Below are positions 11,231-23,890 of a DNA stretch of 64,000 bases, in pieces (position 1 is the first letter of the stretch; every line of letters begins with the position of its first letter). Origin of the DNA: Sciurus carolinensis (Eukaryota; Chordata; Mammalia; Rodentia; Sciuridae); assembly GCF_902686445.1 (NCBI RefSeq), contig NC_062219.1, forward strand, positions 143,574,057-143,638,056, read 5' to 3'. The translations under genes were made by a program, and so were the position numbers. The notes beneath the pieces were generated by a model, which saw only the letters and a program-made list of their open reading frames with translations, ran no database searches and was not told where the DNA came from.

Positions 11231-14147
11231 AGTAAATTAAATTTCTCAAACTTGCATATGTCAAATTTCGGAGACATAACTGAGGTGATTCAAGTGTCAT
11301 TTAAGCCATATCCCCAAATTTCCAAGACTTCTATTGAACAAAGATGAAAAAATTATCACAAATCAAGAAATGAAGTTAAAAAAAAAATGGGTGAATGACC
11401 TTAACTATACTTTGGATTTAGAGAGAATGCTTTATCCTTAGGATAGCTCTCACTCTCTCTATTAAAGTAGGAGCCAGAGAATTGTCTGTAAGCTTCAGAA
11501 AGCCCACCCAAAGTTATCGCCGATTTTTACTTCTTACCACCATAGGTGAAGGTGTTTGAAGCTCCCTTTTTAGGCACCTGTCTAGGCATTTTGAAGTGTG
11601 CTCACCCCCAGGCAGCCCAGCCCATAATATTTTCTTGCTGTGGGTGCTTCCTTGGCTTTGGGTTTTCTCTACACCAGCACAGAGCACCCTAACCCTGCTG
11701 ATTTTCAATGACTCAACAGGTTCAGACTCAGGCAAGAATTCGAGAGCCATCGCCCAGGCCTGAATCAGTCAGCATGAAATCCAATTCATCACTTCGCAAT
11801 GATATTTGTTTATTCTTGTTCCAAATGTAGTCCAAAAACAAAACCCAGGAAAGCCGGGTACAATTTGTCAGCCTGAAAATAGCAGTTATTATAATGAAAC
11901 TACGTAGAATAGACCTGGTCACCCTGCCACAGCAAAGACCCTTGAGTTCTACTTTTATTTGAAATGATCGAGAATGTCAGTAATGAGTCACCCTTTTTTT
12001 GTTGTTGTTCTTAAAGGAGAAAAAGCAGTAATATCTAAAGCCTTTTCTAGATTCATTGTCAGGAATTATCTCAGGGAACATCTGTCTTATCTGAATCTCC
12101 ACCTAATTTTCTGGACCTTGACTGAGGTGTCCCTAGTCATATAATTGATAAGTTACCAAGTATTCTATTATTCAACTGCATTTCTATTTGGGGATCAATA
12201 AATCCTAAAGATTTTTAAGTGACTCTTTTCTTCTCAAAAGCCTCCAACTCACAATTTCCACCTGTATTTTGGGATCCTGCCAATGACTTCCCAAGTTCCA
12301 ACCTCTTTAGAGAGCCTCATTCTGCTCTTTGATTTTGTAAAAGTGATCCTGAACAGCACTGGTGGGTAAAATCCTGGAGAAGGGGAGAAGGGGACACGGG
12401 GAGGAGATGGCTTCTTCTCCATCCACAGCAGAAGCCCTGACTACCTCTGACATTTTTACAGTACAACAATAACATAACCAACCTGTGACTTCAAAGGGTG
12501 CCCTGCCTTTGCTCAAAAGGCAAGTTTGTAAAAGGTATCTGTTCCCAGTCTCTTGGAAAGCGCTGAGAAGCAGCAAAGTCTAAACAAAAGAGCCACAACT
12601 TGTAAAGAGCAGAAAGTTTCTACTTCTGGGTGTGTTGGGTAGGCCCGTGTTGTGGAGCAGCTGGTCACTCTTCCTCCCTGGCTATATTAGGAGAAATGCC
12701 CCTCTGAGGTCAGCTTCTCTCAAGGGCACTGGATCTGCCTCTGAGCTTAAGTCAGTTCCCACAGGAAATCGTGGATGTTGCTCTGGCTGTTTATGAGACA
12801 GCTGAAAACAACTTTTGCAAGGTATTTGTTCATAATTGACTGTCGTGGGTCAGGATCACAGCTGTACAAACGGTTCTTTAAAAACCATGACATCAGAGAG
12901 GTATTTCTGATTGTTGAAGTAAGATATTTCCTATCTTGACCTTCTGTGGGACAATGTATTTGCTACTCATGAAAACACCCAGAGCCTGTCCAGACGCACT
13001 TGGCTGGTGACATGCAATCCATTTGCCCTCAACTGGGGCAAATGGATTTCTCAGACTGGACAAAAAGCTCCATCTGCCAATAACAAATAAGGAGATAAGC
13101 CACCCTTACACTGAATTTTGGCTGCTTCTGGGAGTAGGTAATGTCTTAGGGATTCCGTTCAAAATATGGATCAACGGAGCTACTGAGGGATTAAAGCACT
13201 CAGATACCTGAGATTACGCCAACTTTCAGGAGGGCCTGAATGTGCATTCAAGTCTATAAATATTCAAGCAGGTCTCTAGCACTTTAGCCATGTCCACCTC
13301 TTTCTAATTGTGTACAAGTCAAATTTGTAAGTTCATGCCCTAACGCCTTTACCAAAGAGTAATGCCCATGTGGTCCAGATATAGGTCTCAACTAATTCCT
13401 TTATTTGTTATGACTCTAGTGAGTAATGAAACATACTCTCCGTAAATGGATCACTAGTGAGCACAAATAGAGATTGTCCTGAGAATATTTCCTTTCTCCT
13501 AAATAAAAGGTCACACAATTATACAGAGAGGAGTATGTTAATGACTAGGTAAAATATGAAGACTGAGAGTCTTTGTTCCCGCTAATGGGTAAAATGATAT
13601 TTAAAGTATTTTAGGGGACAATTTCTATTATAGATCTTTCCAAACCTCCAAAGCCGTAGAAGGAGAGAATTAGACAGTTTGATGTTTGGAAATAGCTGGC
13701 TGTTTCTCCAATATGTGTCCTTAACTTCCGGTGCAATTGCATCAATGGCTGATATCAGACACAAACGTTCTGAAAAACCTGGGGAAATTGTAGGACCTGG
13801 ACAAAACGGATCCAGAGGGGCAGAAGAGGTTGTGAGTCAGGAATGGGGCGTGAAGGGCCAGGGCAGTCACTGAAGCCACATGATTGCCACTTGACCTTCT
13901 TTCTCCACTGTCTTTTCTCACCGTGTGGCTTGTAACTCGGTCACAGCTCTATCAAGTGACTAAATTCCTGCCCATTTAGTTTCTTCATGGGAGGCAAGTG
14001 ATCCCTGATTTAGAGCAACGATATGCCAGCAGTTAAAAATTTAACTTTTCCCAAGGGCGTGGGACCAATCCTTGATAGTCATACAAGAATATTGATACTT
14101 CAGTGTGTTTTCTTTTAAAAGAAAGTCAGTCACTGCTCCTCTTAAAA
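11231..14147. other. Unannotated intergenic DNA
   Basis: About 2.9 kb without a recognised repeat family. Short anonymous frames have no domain signature. This is one of the longer repeat-poor stretches of the window. Confidence 0.5.
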
Positions 14148-14232
14148 AACTTGTATATATACAAATATGTAACAACAAACCCTACCATTATGTACTATAA
14201 AGCACCAATAAACAAGGAAGAAAAAATAAACA
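14148..14232 (+). mobile_element. Very short L1 3' tail fragment
   Basis: AAATATGTAACAACAAACCC, CATTATGTACTATAAAGCAC and CAATAAACAAG match the sense strand of an older sciurid L1 3' terminus, followed by an A-rich tail. Confidence 0.6.
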
Positions 14233-15475
14233 AAACATCCTAGAAAGCTTATCCGAAATGCTATATACAGTTAATTATGAATGAATAGCTAATTATAGTT
14301 ACTTATTACGATTAAACATTCTAGAGGATATCCAATGATAATTTGAAAACTTAAATTTTTATTTATTTATTGAATCGGTCTCTATTCTTCCAAGGTTAGT
14401 GAAATTGCCAAAAGAAAAGTAACATAAACTATCATTGCTATGACATTATAGGCAGAACTAAAACCTAAAATAATTTCTTTCTGCCCTCAAGTTCTCAAGA
14501 AGAAATGTTCTTAAAAATGCTGGAGGAACAATTCATTTTGGTCATTAAACTTCTGGGTCAACAGCACTGAACAGTTGGACAGGAATTTTTGCCCTGTTCA
14601 GACAGACACCAGGTTAAAAAAAAAAAAAAGTCATGCACTTTTTTGATCTAACTTGAAAAAGCATTATCAATGTCAAGAACACAGTGGCCACGGGTTGTTT
14701 ATTATGCTAGACGGAGACTTCTGTATCACATTGTTTGCCGTGGAATGAGTCGACATTGTAAGCCTGCTGCCCCTTGGGACCCTCATAAAAAGGAGCAGTG
14801 TTATCGCCCTGCCTATGCCCATAAATGAATTCTGTAAAGTAAATACATATAAAGCCAGGCTTCTTTCCAAAACCATGCTGTGTACTTCCCTTGGCTATAG
14901 AGAAAGTTACTCCTAACTTTCAAATTTGGTTTGGGTTACCAGGTAGCAGCAGAATGACATTTGGACACCATGAAGCAATGTTAACCTCTACGTGTGCCTA
15001 GAGGCTCTGCCTTCTCTCCCTCTCAGTCGGAGTTGCATACTAACCCAGGGGCCAAGGGACACCTGTAGGTGTACAGAGAAGTCAGATCCTTTGAGAATCA
15101 GCATCAGATGGCTCGTTCGTGTGGGAGGAGTTGTTAAATACATCAATTAAAACTGTATGTTCTTTTCTGTGGCACTGAAGTTTGAAGAACTAGAATGTTT
15201 TACTTTATTGTTCAACATCTATCAGGAATTACTTGCCTCCCTTGAAAAAACCAAATATGCAGGAGGACTTGAGCCCATATTGCAAGTCAAAGGGAGAGGA
15301 CGATGGAGAAAGTCAAGTTCAAAGAGTAGGACTTCTCCACAGCGCCCGCCATTTCTCTCCAACTGGAGACCGCTTCTGTTCTGCACTAGCGCGTCAGTTG
15401 TGTCCGGTTTCCCCAGGTTCTTCAGAACATGCGTGTCTGACAAAGGCAGTCAGTGCAATTGCATCATTGGCGTTG
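14233..15475. other. Unannotated intergenic DNA
   Basis: AT-rich first half, more mixed second half. No recognised repeat or gene. An anonymous 135-codon plus-strand frame begins at 15157 and runs into the MIR fragment that follows. Confidence 0.5.
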
Positions 15476-15595
15476 AATGGCATTGCCTTGCAGTGGCGAA
15501 TATCAGGATTCGAATTCTGACGATGCCACCTATTAACTGTGGCTTTAGACCCAAAAGCCTTTGAGCTTTGCTTGCTTTCACAAGGCATTGCAGAT
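15476..15595 (+). mobile_element. MIR SINE fragment
   Basis: AGGATTCGAATTCTGACGAT, GCCACCTATTAACTGTGGC and CCAAAAGCCTTTGAGC follow the MIR order (B-box region, then the conserved core), with heavy divergence. Confidence 0.55.
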
Positions 15596-16920
15596 TTTAT
15601 AAAAGAGCCACACAATACCTGAAACACTGTATTTTCGTGGCCAGTTGAGGATTTGAGAGCACATCAACTCATCAAAAATACTTGTGTTTTTTATAAGACA
15701 AAATACTAAATAAACTTTTATTTTGCTTTACTATTCTTAGCCATTTAGCATTTACCATATATTATGTATTAGCATAATAGAAGATGTGATTTTTAACAAA
15801 GGCAACAAGCTGATCCTTGATCCTCAAGTAAAAAGTTTTGGCTATATATTACTGATTTTAATTTATGATTTAGAAGTAGAAATAAAGTGTCAGAAACACT
15901 TCTGAATCTTAAAAAAGGTCAAACCAAGGTTTCTAGAAAAACATAAAAGAGTGTCTTATAAGCTCTTTTTTTCTTTATTTCTCTCCCTAGGACGTCTTTC
16001 TCAGTGTAAAATGCTTCTATATACACTTGGTTCAATATGTACATTTTAAATTTGCTGAACATTGATGTCAATACAACCAGCATTTCAATTACATATTAGA
16101 CTGAAGAATCAAGAGGGATTTAACAGGTTTAAATTGTATGTACTGAGGCATTTATAACAAATCTAGGAAATAGGTCTCTGGACTTTCTGTGATCTCTTTT
16201 AGCATGTCTCATTCTTTATACCATCTCAAAGCATAAATAAGAAGCTGCCACACACCAAATAAAGTTAGTGTAGGATACATAGTCCAACAGGTCAAATGCC
16301 TGATGATTAATAGTTTTCAATTGAGTATTCCAAGGAGTAATATTAATGTATTTTTTCCTCCTACCAATTGAGGAAATTGAAAGACAATCAATTAAAATTT
16401 TTCCAGTCTCCTTCATACTGTGGAAAGAATTGTCTGCTTTTCTGGTCAGTATCCACCTGCCCACTCTGTATGGATTGAGTGTGGAGATTTACACTGCAAC
16501 AAAGAAAAATAACTCACTGTACCCTCAAGACTACAGGCATCTGTTTTGTTTTCTTTGGCGATTTTTAAACATATCTCAGTCTGAAGGTGTGTTTTTGAAA
16601 CTGCAATTTGTCAATTTTGTTGTTGACATATGACATTTGCAGGATTTGATTTGAGCTTGTCTTTAAAAAAAAGAGGGGGAGAGAGAGAGAGGGAGAGAAC
16701 TTCTTGAAACTGTGTGCCTTTATCAGAAGTCGCCCCTTGGCTATTTACTAGTGCCATGGTTACAGACCTGCTAGACTGATGATATTCGCATGCAGGAAAC
16801 AATGCAAGGAAAACAGGATTTGCACGGCTCCGACTGCACTGGCCCAAGAATTCCAGGAAGTGATTGTACTTTATGAAAGCGTCTGTGCTCCGCTAGATTG
16901 TCTATAGCTTTTAAGGTCAA
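15596..16920. other. Unannotated intergenic DNA
   Basis: AT-rich with no recognised repeat. A GAGAGAGAGAGG purine run lies near 16676-16697. Confidence 0.45.
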
Positions 16921-17520
16921 GTCCTATCACACTGAGCTTGCAATGGCCTTTGTAACAAGGCGGCGTGTTTGTGAAGCCGAGTACACGCTGTATTGTTTAC
17001 CAGCCCGAGCGGTTTGAAGGTGCGATATTCCAAACCGTTGTTCAGGATGGCACAGGGCATCCATCATCGGCTTTCCTGACACAAGCTTGGGATGGGTCCC
17101 AAGAGCCCCTGGCACAGTGACCGCGACTGTCCAGCGCGTGGAGAAAGTCACGAAGCCCACAATCCTGGACAGGACAGGCGGGTTCTCGCAGAAGATGAAT
17201 GTGGGCAGCACTCTGAGTTTATGTTATTGGAGTGCTGTGCTTCCTGCCGTGGCTGAGCCGGCTCCTCGCAGGGAGAAAGGTGCCGCGTACAGTAAGCGCT
17301 GGTTCTGAGAGTACGGAAAGGAGCGTGAGACAACAATGGAATTTATTTCTTCGTGAGAGAGCTGGGAGGCAGCCAGGCATTCCAGGGCCTCGCTCTGGAA
17401 TTCTTTGATTTCTCTGCAGTGCACAATGACGAGACACTCCTGGTGCCTCCGGGCTCAAGGATGCTGGAGCCAAGCAGGGGACGCCCAGCCCGCTCACGTG
17501 CGGGGACAGCGCGGCCCACT
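16921..17520. other. CpG-enriched block, possible decayed CpG island
   Basis: Counting by eye gives 34 CpG dinucleotides in these 600 bp, far more than in nearby intergenic DNA. GC content is also visibly higher. Overlapping open frames occur on both strands, as expected from GC-rich sequence, and none has a recognisable domain. It could be an orphan CpG island, an unannotated promoter or a conserved element. No TATA or splice structure could be assigned. Confidence 0.5.
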
Positions 17521-17954
17521 GACTGTGCTCCACCATCTGCCCACATCTCTGTAGCCACCAGACTAAGTGACTGGTCAGACCACTGCTTGCTCCCTCTCCA
17601 TCATTGAGATTAGTCCCTCAAGCTAGGTTAAATAAGCAGATGGTAGCCACAACTATTAAGAATGCTAGAGATTGGACCAGCCGTGCATGCGTTCTTTAAC
17701 CAAAGCAACAGCATATACCCATTCCCAGGAGAACTGACTTCCTAGAGACATTTAGGTGCTGTGTCCCCAGGTCATGCACCTGGGGGGCAAACATGACAGC
17801 CCTGTTTTCAAATGAATGAACTAAATGGGCCTCCGTGGATGATTACTGATACCTAATCAATCCATGTAAATTTAATGAAGTCTATTAGTTTATAAGTTAA
17901 ATGACTCCCTGAGACTATTTCCTCAAGGATGACAAAAATAACACTTTTTGTTTT
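17521..17954. other. Unannotated intergenic DNA
   Basis: No recognised repeat or gene between the CpG-enriched block and the SINE. Confidence 0.45.
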
Positions 17955-18167
17955 CTTTTGGTAACCAGGGATGGAACCCAGGGGTACTTAATCACTGAGC
18001 AACATCACAAACCTTTTTTATTTTTTTTTTATTTTGAGACAGGGTCTTGCTAAGTTGCTTAGGGTCTTGCTAAGTTGCAGAACCTGGCTCTGAACTTGAG
18101 ATCCACCTGCCCCAGCCAACCGAACCACTGGGTTTATAGCCATGTTCCATTAAACCCAGCCACACAA
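17955..18167 (-). mobile_element. B1-dID SINE with internal tandem duplication
   Basis: The minus strand carries a B1-like part and an ID-like part (GGGATGGAACCCAGGGGTAC on the plus strand is the B-box region in reverse). Inside the linker, the unit AGGGTCTTGCTAAGTTGC occurs twice in tandem at 18041-18058 and 18061-18078. Confidence 0.88.
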
Positions 18168-18344
18168 GTATCCTTAAGACTTTTAATAAAACTGTTCTTT
18201 ATTTCTAGTAGGCTCAAAGAGGCCGACTGTTGGTAAGCATTAACTACCTCATAAACGGTTGCTAACTACCAGACAAAGCATTAAACACTAAGTAAAAATT
18301 AAAATAGAATGTGTGACTCATTAGGTAAGGATTCTCTAGAAAAC

Positions 18345-18515
18345 ACCAGATCAGAAGTCCAGAGACATCTGTTCTGATCTTGGCTCTGCGATTAAGTCCT
18401 AAGAAATTTCACCTCCACAATCTTTTCCTGGACCTTTGTTTTCCATCTGAAAAACAAAAACTTTGAAACATACTCTCTAAGAGGCTTTGCATCTATGAAG
18501 ATAAAAACAAACACG
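18345..18515 (+). mobile_element. MIR SINE fragment
   Basis: TTCTGATCTTGGCTCTGCGA is followed by CACCTCCACAATC and TTGTTTTCCATCTGAAAAAC, matching the MIR order from the B-box/core region to the 'cagtttcctcatctgtaaaa' segment. Confidence 0.6.
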
Positions 18516-18679
18516 GGGCTTCTCTCTAATGCAGAAGGCTTTTTGGAAAGGGAGAGCAAAGTCTTCTTAGGGGAAGCTGAAAAACTTTTTTTAATTTAGC
18601 ATAAAAAAGTGAGGAAAAATACTGACATGGGGAAAAAACCAATACTTTAAATTCATGAAGCACTACAGCTTTTACAAAG

Positions 18680-18815
18680 TGGCTCCACATTTATTAAATC
18701 CTTGGAAACATTCCAGGAGGTTAATATTATGATTTTTAATTTAGAAGTAAGGAAATTGAAGCTTGTAAACTTTAAATCACTTACTGAAGATACATGGGGA
18801 GTAAAGGTTTAAGTG
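18680..18815 (-). mobile_element. MIR SINE fragment, antisense
   Basis: The order TTAAATCCTTGGAAACATTC, GTTAATATTATGATTTTTAA, AGGAAATTGAAGC and ACATGGGGAGTAAAGG is the reverse complement of the MIR 3' half ('cctcacaacaaccctatgagg ... gatgaggaaactgaggc'). Confidence 0.55.
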
Positions 18816-18829
18816 GAAAAGAAAAAAAA

Positions 18830-19259
18830 TCACGCTCTTGGGTTTTCTAACTAGGGCTCCTTAAAGGATCCTCCTGCAAGGGCAGAAGTACCTGTGAAGA
18901 GGAGGATCTACTAAGAGCACGTCCATACTCGACTTTCCTAGCTCTACAGATCACATGTAGTCTTCTCCAGGTTTAGATGGCAAAAACAGAGCAGCCATGG
19001 GCCCTTTGTGAGAACATCTTCTAATTTTAATTGTGTTAATTTTATTTGTCACTCTGCTAGTTCATGCATGCATAAGAAAGAAAGGGAATCATAGAGTCAT
19101 TTATTTGAGGTTAACTTAGTTAAGAGAAATAAGTGCATTAGAAATGAAAATCATATTACATGCCCTAGTGCTCCCAATACACTGCTGGATCATGTCAATA
19201 AAATTTCGAGGTAATTGCTTTATGTATTCAATGATTACATAGTTAGCATAACAAAAAGT
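18830..19259. other. Unannotated intergenic DNA
   Basis: No recognised repeat or gene. The upstream edge of the following L1 is uncertain and may lie inside this stretch. Confidence 0.45.
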
Positions 19260-21186
19260 CTATATTTAAAAGTTGAAGGATGCAACAAAGGCAAATGTGA
19301 GAAAAATATAATTTACAATTATATTATAATTAAAATTAATTGAATCAAATAGCCTACCTACAGTGTTTGAAAAAGAACAGCAGCATAAAGCCAAATAAAG
19401 AAGGAAAAGATAAGAAAAACAAGTATAAAAATTAAATAAAATAGAAAAAAAATAATTGAAAGGATAAAAATTACTGCCTACGGAGAAAAAACTCTCTGGT
19501 GGGATTAACCAAGAAAAAAAGAGGGAAGGAGACGTAGAATGCTCAGATAGCATTAGGCATAAACAAAAGAAGATGAATATAGTTCGACAGCTATTTAAAA
19601 ACAAATAAGAGAATATTACAAAAAAGGCCTGCAAGTTTGCAAACAGATGAAGTATGAGTTTGCAGAAAATGTAACATAAAAATGACTCTGGAGGAAATAG
19701 AAATCCCTAATAAAGGACAATCTTAATTGAACCTCTAATTAAAATTCTTCTTGCCCAGGAAATATCATGCTAGATTTTACTTATAAATTTGCCAAAGATT
19801 TCTTACATAAACTCTTACAAAGAATTTTTAGATAAAGATGAAACACTTCTAAGCATATTTTATGAGGTTTGCACGATCTTGATGTAAAAGCTAATGGACA
19901 GAATAAAATGGGAAAGTTACAGGCCAGGATTATTGCAATTCATTACTTTAACAAGTTGAAGGAGATTAACCCATATAATTACCCTTACAGTCACAGCATA
20001 GATATCCCATAAAATTCAATAACCATTCTTGATTAAAAAAACTCTCATCAAAGTTGAATAGAAAAGCATGTTTTAATTGATTTTTTTAAAAAGCTCCAAA
20101 ACTGTGAAGTGAGCATCATACATAAAAGTAAAAGTTTGAAAGTATTCCTTCTAACATCAAGGAAAAAAAATGAAGGTAATTGTTAGAAGAACTTTTGCAT
20201 AATGTAGTAGAAATCCTAATCATCATGATACAAAAAGACAAAGAGGAGTTTTGAGATTTTGCAAAGAAAAAAGCTATCGATCTCTCATTATTAACAAATG
20301 ATATTGTTTAGATAGGAAGCTCAAACTATTGACTTTTTTTAATTAATAATAAAAATAAACAATAAATTAATTGCCAAAGTCCATTACATTTTGACATATT
20401 AAAAACATTCAGGCAGAAAATGTAATTTAAAATACTTTTTACAAAAGTAACAAGTTGTATAAAGCACATAAACCCAAAGGAATAAATCTAACAAAATTCA
20501 TCAAAGGCACCTATAGGGAAAATGGACTTTAATCTAATGTTCATTTAAGAGCTCAATTAATGGAAAAGTCTTGAATGAAAAACTCTGTATCATAAAGTCC
20601 ACAATTCTCCTGAAATGGGCCTAAATGTTAATGTCATTACAATAACAACTCCAACTTTTGTCATAGAACATGGCAAAGCTGATTTTAAAATATGTATGAA
20701 AGAGTAAAGGATAACAGCTGATATGCCCCTAAGGAAGAAATAGAAAAAGAGTGTGGTCCATTAGATATCAAGATTTCCTGTAAAACTACGGTACTGACTT
20801 ATTACCAACATAAAGTTGTGCATTAATAAATAAATCGACCAGAGCAACAAAAAAGAAAACTTGAAAACAAATCCACAGATGTAAGGAAACTTGCTTCATG
20901 AAGATGGTGTGTTTGAAATAAATGAGGAAATTTTATATTCAATACATTCTTCATCCAAAATTTAAAAACCTGCAATTAACTCCCTTTTCACACCAAGTGC
21001 AAATGTTAAATTCAAAGAGGATTTAAGATATTAGAGTCAAAACCATATAATCCCAAGGGAAAAAAGTAAGACCTGTCTAGGAACAAAACTTAAAATGCAC
21101 AAACTCTTAAGAAAAAAAGATTGAAAAATGCAATGATTTTAAAATTAAGTACAATTCTTTGTTAAAAAAGAAAGAAAATGAAAGGG

Positions 21187-21261
<75 letters not shown>

Positions 21262-22130
21262 AGGAAGGAAGGAAGGAAAGGAAGGAGGGAGGGAGGGAGG
21301 GAAGAAGGAAGGAGGGAAGGAACGAAGGAAATAAAGAAAGAAAAAAAGGAGAAAAAGGAAGAAAAAGAAAGAGTGAGAAAACATAACTATGTCGCATGTA
21401 ATTTGTAAAAGTAAACAAAATTCACATGGTTAAACTCTTTACCTATCCCTATTCCTCCCCTGAGTATTTATTGAACTCTAATTAATTATTTTGAAAAAGA
21501 GACCTAACAGAAAACTGGGCAAAAAGACCCCAAAAGGATTCTAAAGACAAGGAAGTTAATATAGCCCATCTACACATGAAAAGAAACTCAGCTACTTCAG
21601 TAATTAGAGAAATGCAAATGCTAAATCACAGTGAGATTTCAATCCACATCCTCCAGATTGGTAAAAACAAAAAAGAATTGAACAACAGCAAGTTCATTAA
21701 GAGGATATGAGCAAAAGCAATTCCCATCTACATCTGGTGGGAGTTTCAATGAGTATCACAACTTTGGAAAACAGGTTTCATTCCCTGGAAATTTTAACAT
21801 TCCTAGCTTATGACTCAGCAATTTTAATTCTAGATTTATAGTCTAAGAATCTTGAATATGGGCTCCAGCAGAAAAGTACCCCCAAATTCATATCAGTTTT
21901 CTTCACTGTAGTCACTCCCTTGAAAAATTCACATCTATAAAAATAAATTCAAATGTCTATCATAGGAAGGATAAATAAATCTGTATCACAGAATACTATA
22001 CAGCAGCAAAAATTAGTCACAGACTCAGACAATCAGGTAAATGCATTTTAACTTTCAGAATAATTGATTGGAACTCATAGGTCAAAGTAGGAAACAAAGA
22101 TAGGCAAAAACTGAATTTTATTTGCTTTTA
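19260..22130 (+). mobile_element. Ancient L1 (L1M-type) ORF2 relic
   Basis: An A-rich sense strand follows the order of L1 ORF2. First comes the linker region (ACCAAGAAAAAAAGAGGGAA block near 19508). Next is the reverse-transcriptase region; the block near 20287-20320 corresponds to the segment encoding the catalytic YxDD motif, which is destroyed here. Then come the GGAATAAATCTAACAAAATT block near 20480, the GAAATGCAAATGC block near 21610, and the C-terminal/3' region near 21830-22010. Every frame is broken. The pieces span about 2.9 kb, with a purine microsatellite inside. An antisense 122-codon frame here is an artefact of A-rich DNA. Confidence 0.75.
21165..21380 (+). repeat. Purine-only AAAG/AAGG/GGGA microsatellite
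   Basis: A compound tetranucleotide array: AAAG units from about 21190 to 21260, then AAGG, then GAGG/GGGA, then A-rich purines. The plus strand has no pyrimidine from 21181 to 21322 (142 bases). Such homopurine mirror repeats can form intramolecular triplex DNA. It lies within the ancient L1. Confidence 0.95.
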
Positions 22131-23036
22131 CAAATTACCTGTGATATAACTGTTTTCTTTCTCCATAGCTAATTATTTAAATATAATTTTGAGCAAAAGA
22201 ACAAGTCCCAGGAAGGTATAACTATATCAAATTTCTCATTAAATTTCCCAAGGTCAAAACTAAACTATATATTATTTAGATATGTGTGCTTCTGTGTGTG
22301 TGTATGTGTGAAATAAAAAGGAAATCAAGGAATCCATGATCACGGAATTCAGGAGAGGGGAGGCGATCTCATTTTCACAGTTGACACAAGAAGATGGAAG
22401 CTACAGATTATATTCTGTGGTGAGTATGCTGGTGTTCTGCTTGTTGTTATTCTTTGTAGTGCAGATGTGTTTAGACCCTTTTGTGCATGTGTGAAATGCT
22501 CTACAATCTGAATAAATATATCTACCCTTAACTTCAGCCTGCTCATGTTTGGAGACCCCTCTAGATTTCTTTATTCTTTGCCCCTGGACCATTTCGGTAG
22601 GAAATGTTTTAAAAACCCTATCTTCACCTTGATGACTGAGCATCTTAAGATTTATGAGATGACAGGAAGTGAGGGAGAGTGGGCATCAAGGACAAGGGGG
22701 ACAGGAATCTCCTGGCAGAACTGACCTGGGTTGGAAACCCCACAGCAGTCACCATTTCCTCAGTGACATTAGCTGTTGGTGTAAATTCCAGAAACTAGAA
22801 GGCTGAATTTTAATAACAAAAATAGAAGGAAATGGAAAACAAAGAGGGAGCCCTGGCGGTGGTGGTGCTGGGGTTTCTTTGCCGGCCTCTTCCCTAAGGC
22901 CTGGTGATGTTCTTCTCGCCTAAGCATTTGGAACACAGGCCTTTCTCTTCCTATGCTAGGAAGAGTGGCAGTTCTCTTTCCTTACTCCATGACAGCTCGC
23001 TCATCTGAACACCCAAAGCTGAGAGATTCCCCCACA
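22131..23036. other. Unannotated intergenic DNA
   Basis: No recognised repeat or gene. A short TG-rich run lies near 22282-22310. Confidence 0.5.
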
Positions 23037-23331
23037 TTTTTATGGGTGCGTTATAGCAGAGCATAACAGTGGAATCTGTTGTTACACATTTGTATGTGCA
23101 CGTAACAATATAATTCAACTAATATCACTCCCCAATTTTCCCCTCCCCACCCCTTTCCTCTACCCTATTGATCTCCCCTAGATTTTCATGAGCTGCTCCC
23201 CTACACCTTTCTTTTCCTTTTTCCTCTCTGTTTCCACACATGAGAGAAAACATAGGCCCCTTGACCTTCTGAGTTTGGCTTATTGCGCTTAACATGATGT
23301 TCTCAAGTTCCATCCATTTTCCTGCAAATCA
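23037..23331 (-). mobile_element. L1 3' end, antisense
   Basis: On the minus strand, the ORF2 terminal block (AAATGGATGGAACTTGAGAA) leads into TCATGTTAAGCGCAATAAGC, then AAACTCAGAAGGTCAAGGGG and a purine-rich 3' UTR. The frame at 23313 to 23125 preserves the L1 ORF2 ending (MELENIMLSAISQTQKVKG). It belongs to an older lineage than the copies at 122-1402. Confidence 0.85.
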
Positions 23332-23704
23332 GAGAGACCTTAGGGATCCACACATGTAAGACTACAAAGCTGAGCTACGAATAATGAACAGAGAATGAAA
23401 AAGAGCTGTTGGCCCTGGAAGAGGAAGAAGGAGGACATGAATGACAGCTGAAATTCCCTAAGTGAGAGGGTGCCTTCTCACGTGCACCTGTACCCTTTAC
23501 AAATTTCAGACTTTTACACATATGTCTTTCAGAAGAGTCATTTTAAATGTGTCCCTCTGACCTGAAGAAATAAAGCATTTGCTGAGAGGAAAAGGGAAAA
23601 GGGAAGAGAGGCCACGGGTCTGCAGTCCAGTTGCCCACCAAAAGCTACTCTAGGAGGATGTCCCAAACAGCATGCAAGGTGTAAAGAACGTCCAGTCCAT
23701 CAAA
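23332..23704. other. Unannotated intergenic DNA
   Basis: No recognised repeat or gene. Confidence 0.45.
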
Positions 23705-23890
23705 TCAAGGCCTCAGCCACGCAGGAGGCTGAGGCAGGAGGATGGAAAGTTTGAGGCCAACCTCAGCAACTTAGAGAGACCCTGCAAAATCCTATCTCAA
23801 AATAAAAATAAAAGGGCTGGGGATGCAGCTCAGTGGTGAGAGGGCCTCTGGGTTGGATCCCCAGTATACCACGAGAAAAGAGAAAAGAAA
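23705..23890 (+). mobile_element. B1-dID SINE, 5'-truncated
   Basis: CAGGAGGCTGAGGCAGGAGG, GGCCAACCTCAGCAACTTAG and an AAAATAAAAATAAAA linker lead into the ID-like part GGGCTGGGGATGCAGCTCAG with GGTTGGATCCCCAGTA. The first ~30 bases of B1 are missing. Confidence 0.92.

Noticed and set aside
13920..14030. Possible MIR fragment
   Set aside because: Only a few short words match, too weak to annotate.
15157..15564. Longest plus-strand open frame (135 codons)
   Set aside because: No domain, and its end overlaps a MIR fragment. This length is expected by chance in 64 kb. Not called as a gene.
19266..19634. 122-codon minus-strand frame rich in Phe/Ser/Leu
   Set aside because: It is the antisense reading of A-rich ancient L1 ORF2 and looks membrane-like only because of T-rich codons.
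21107..21418. Phe/Ser-rich and Lys/Glu-rich frames on both strands
   Set aside because: Low-complexity translations of the purine microsatellite.
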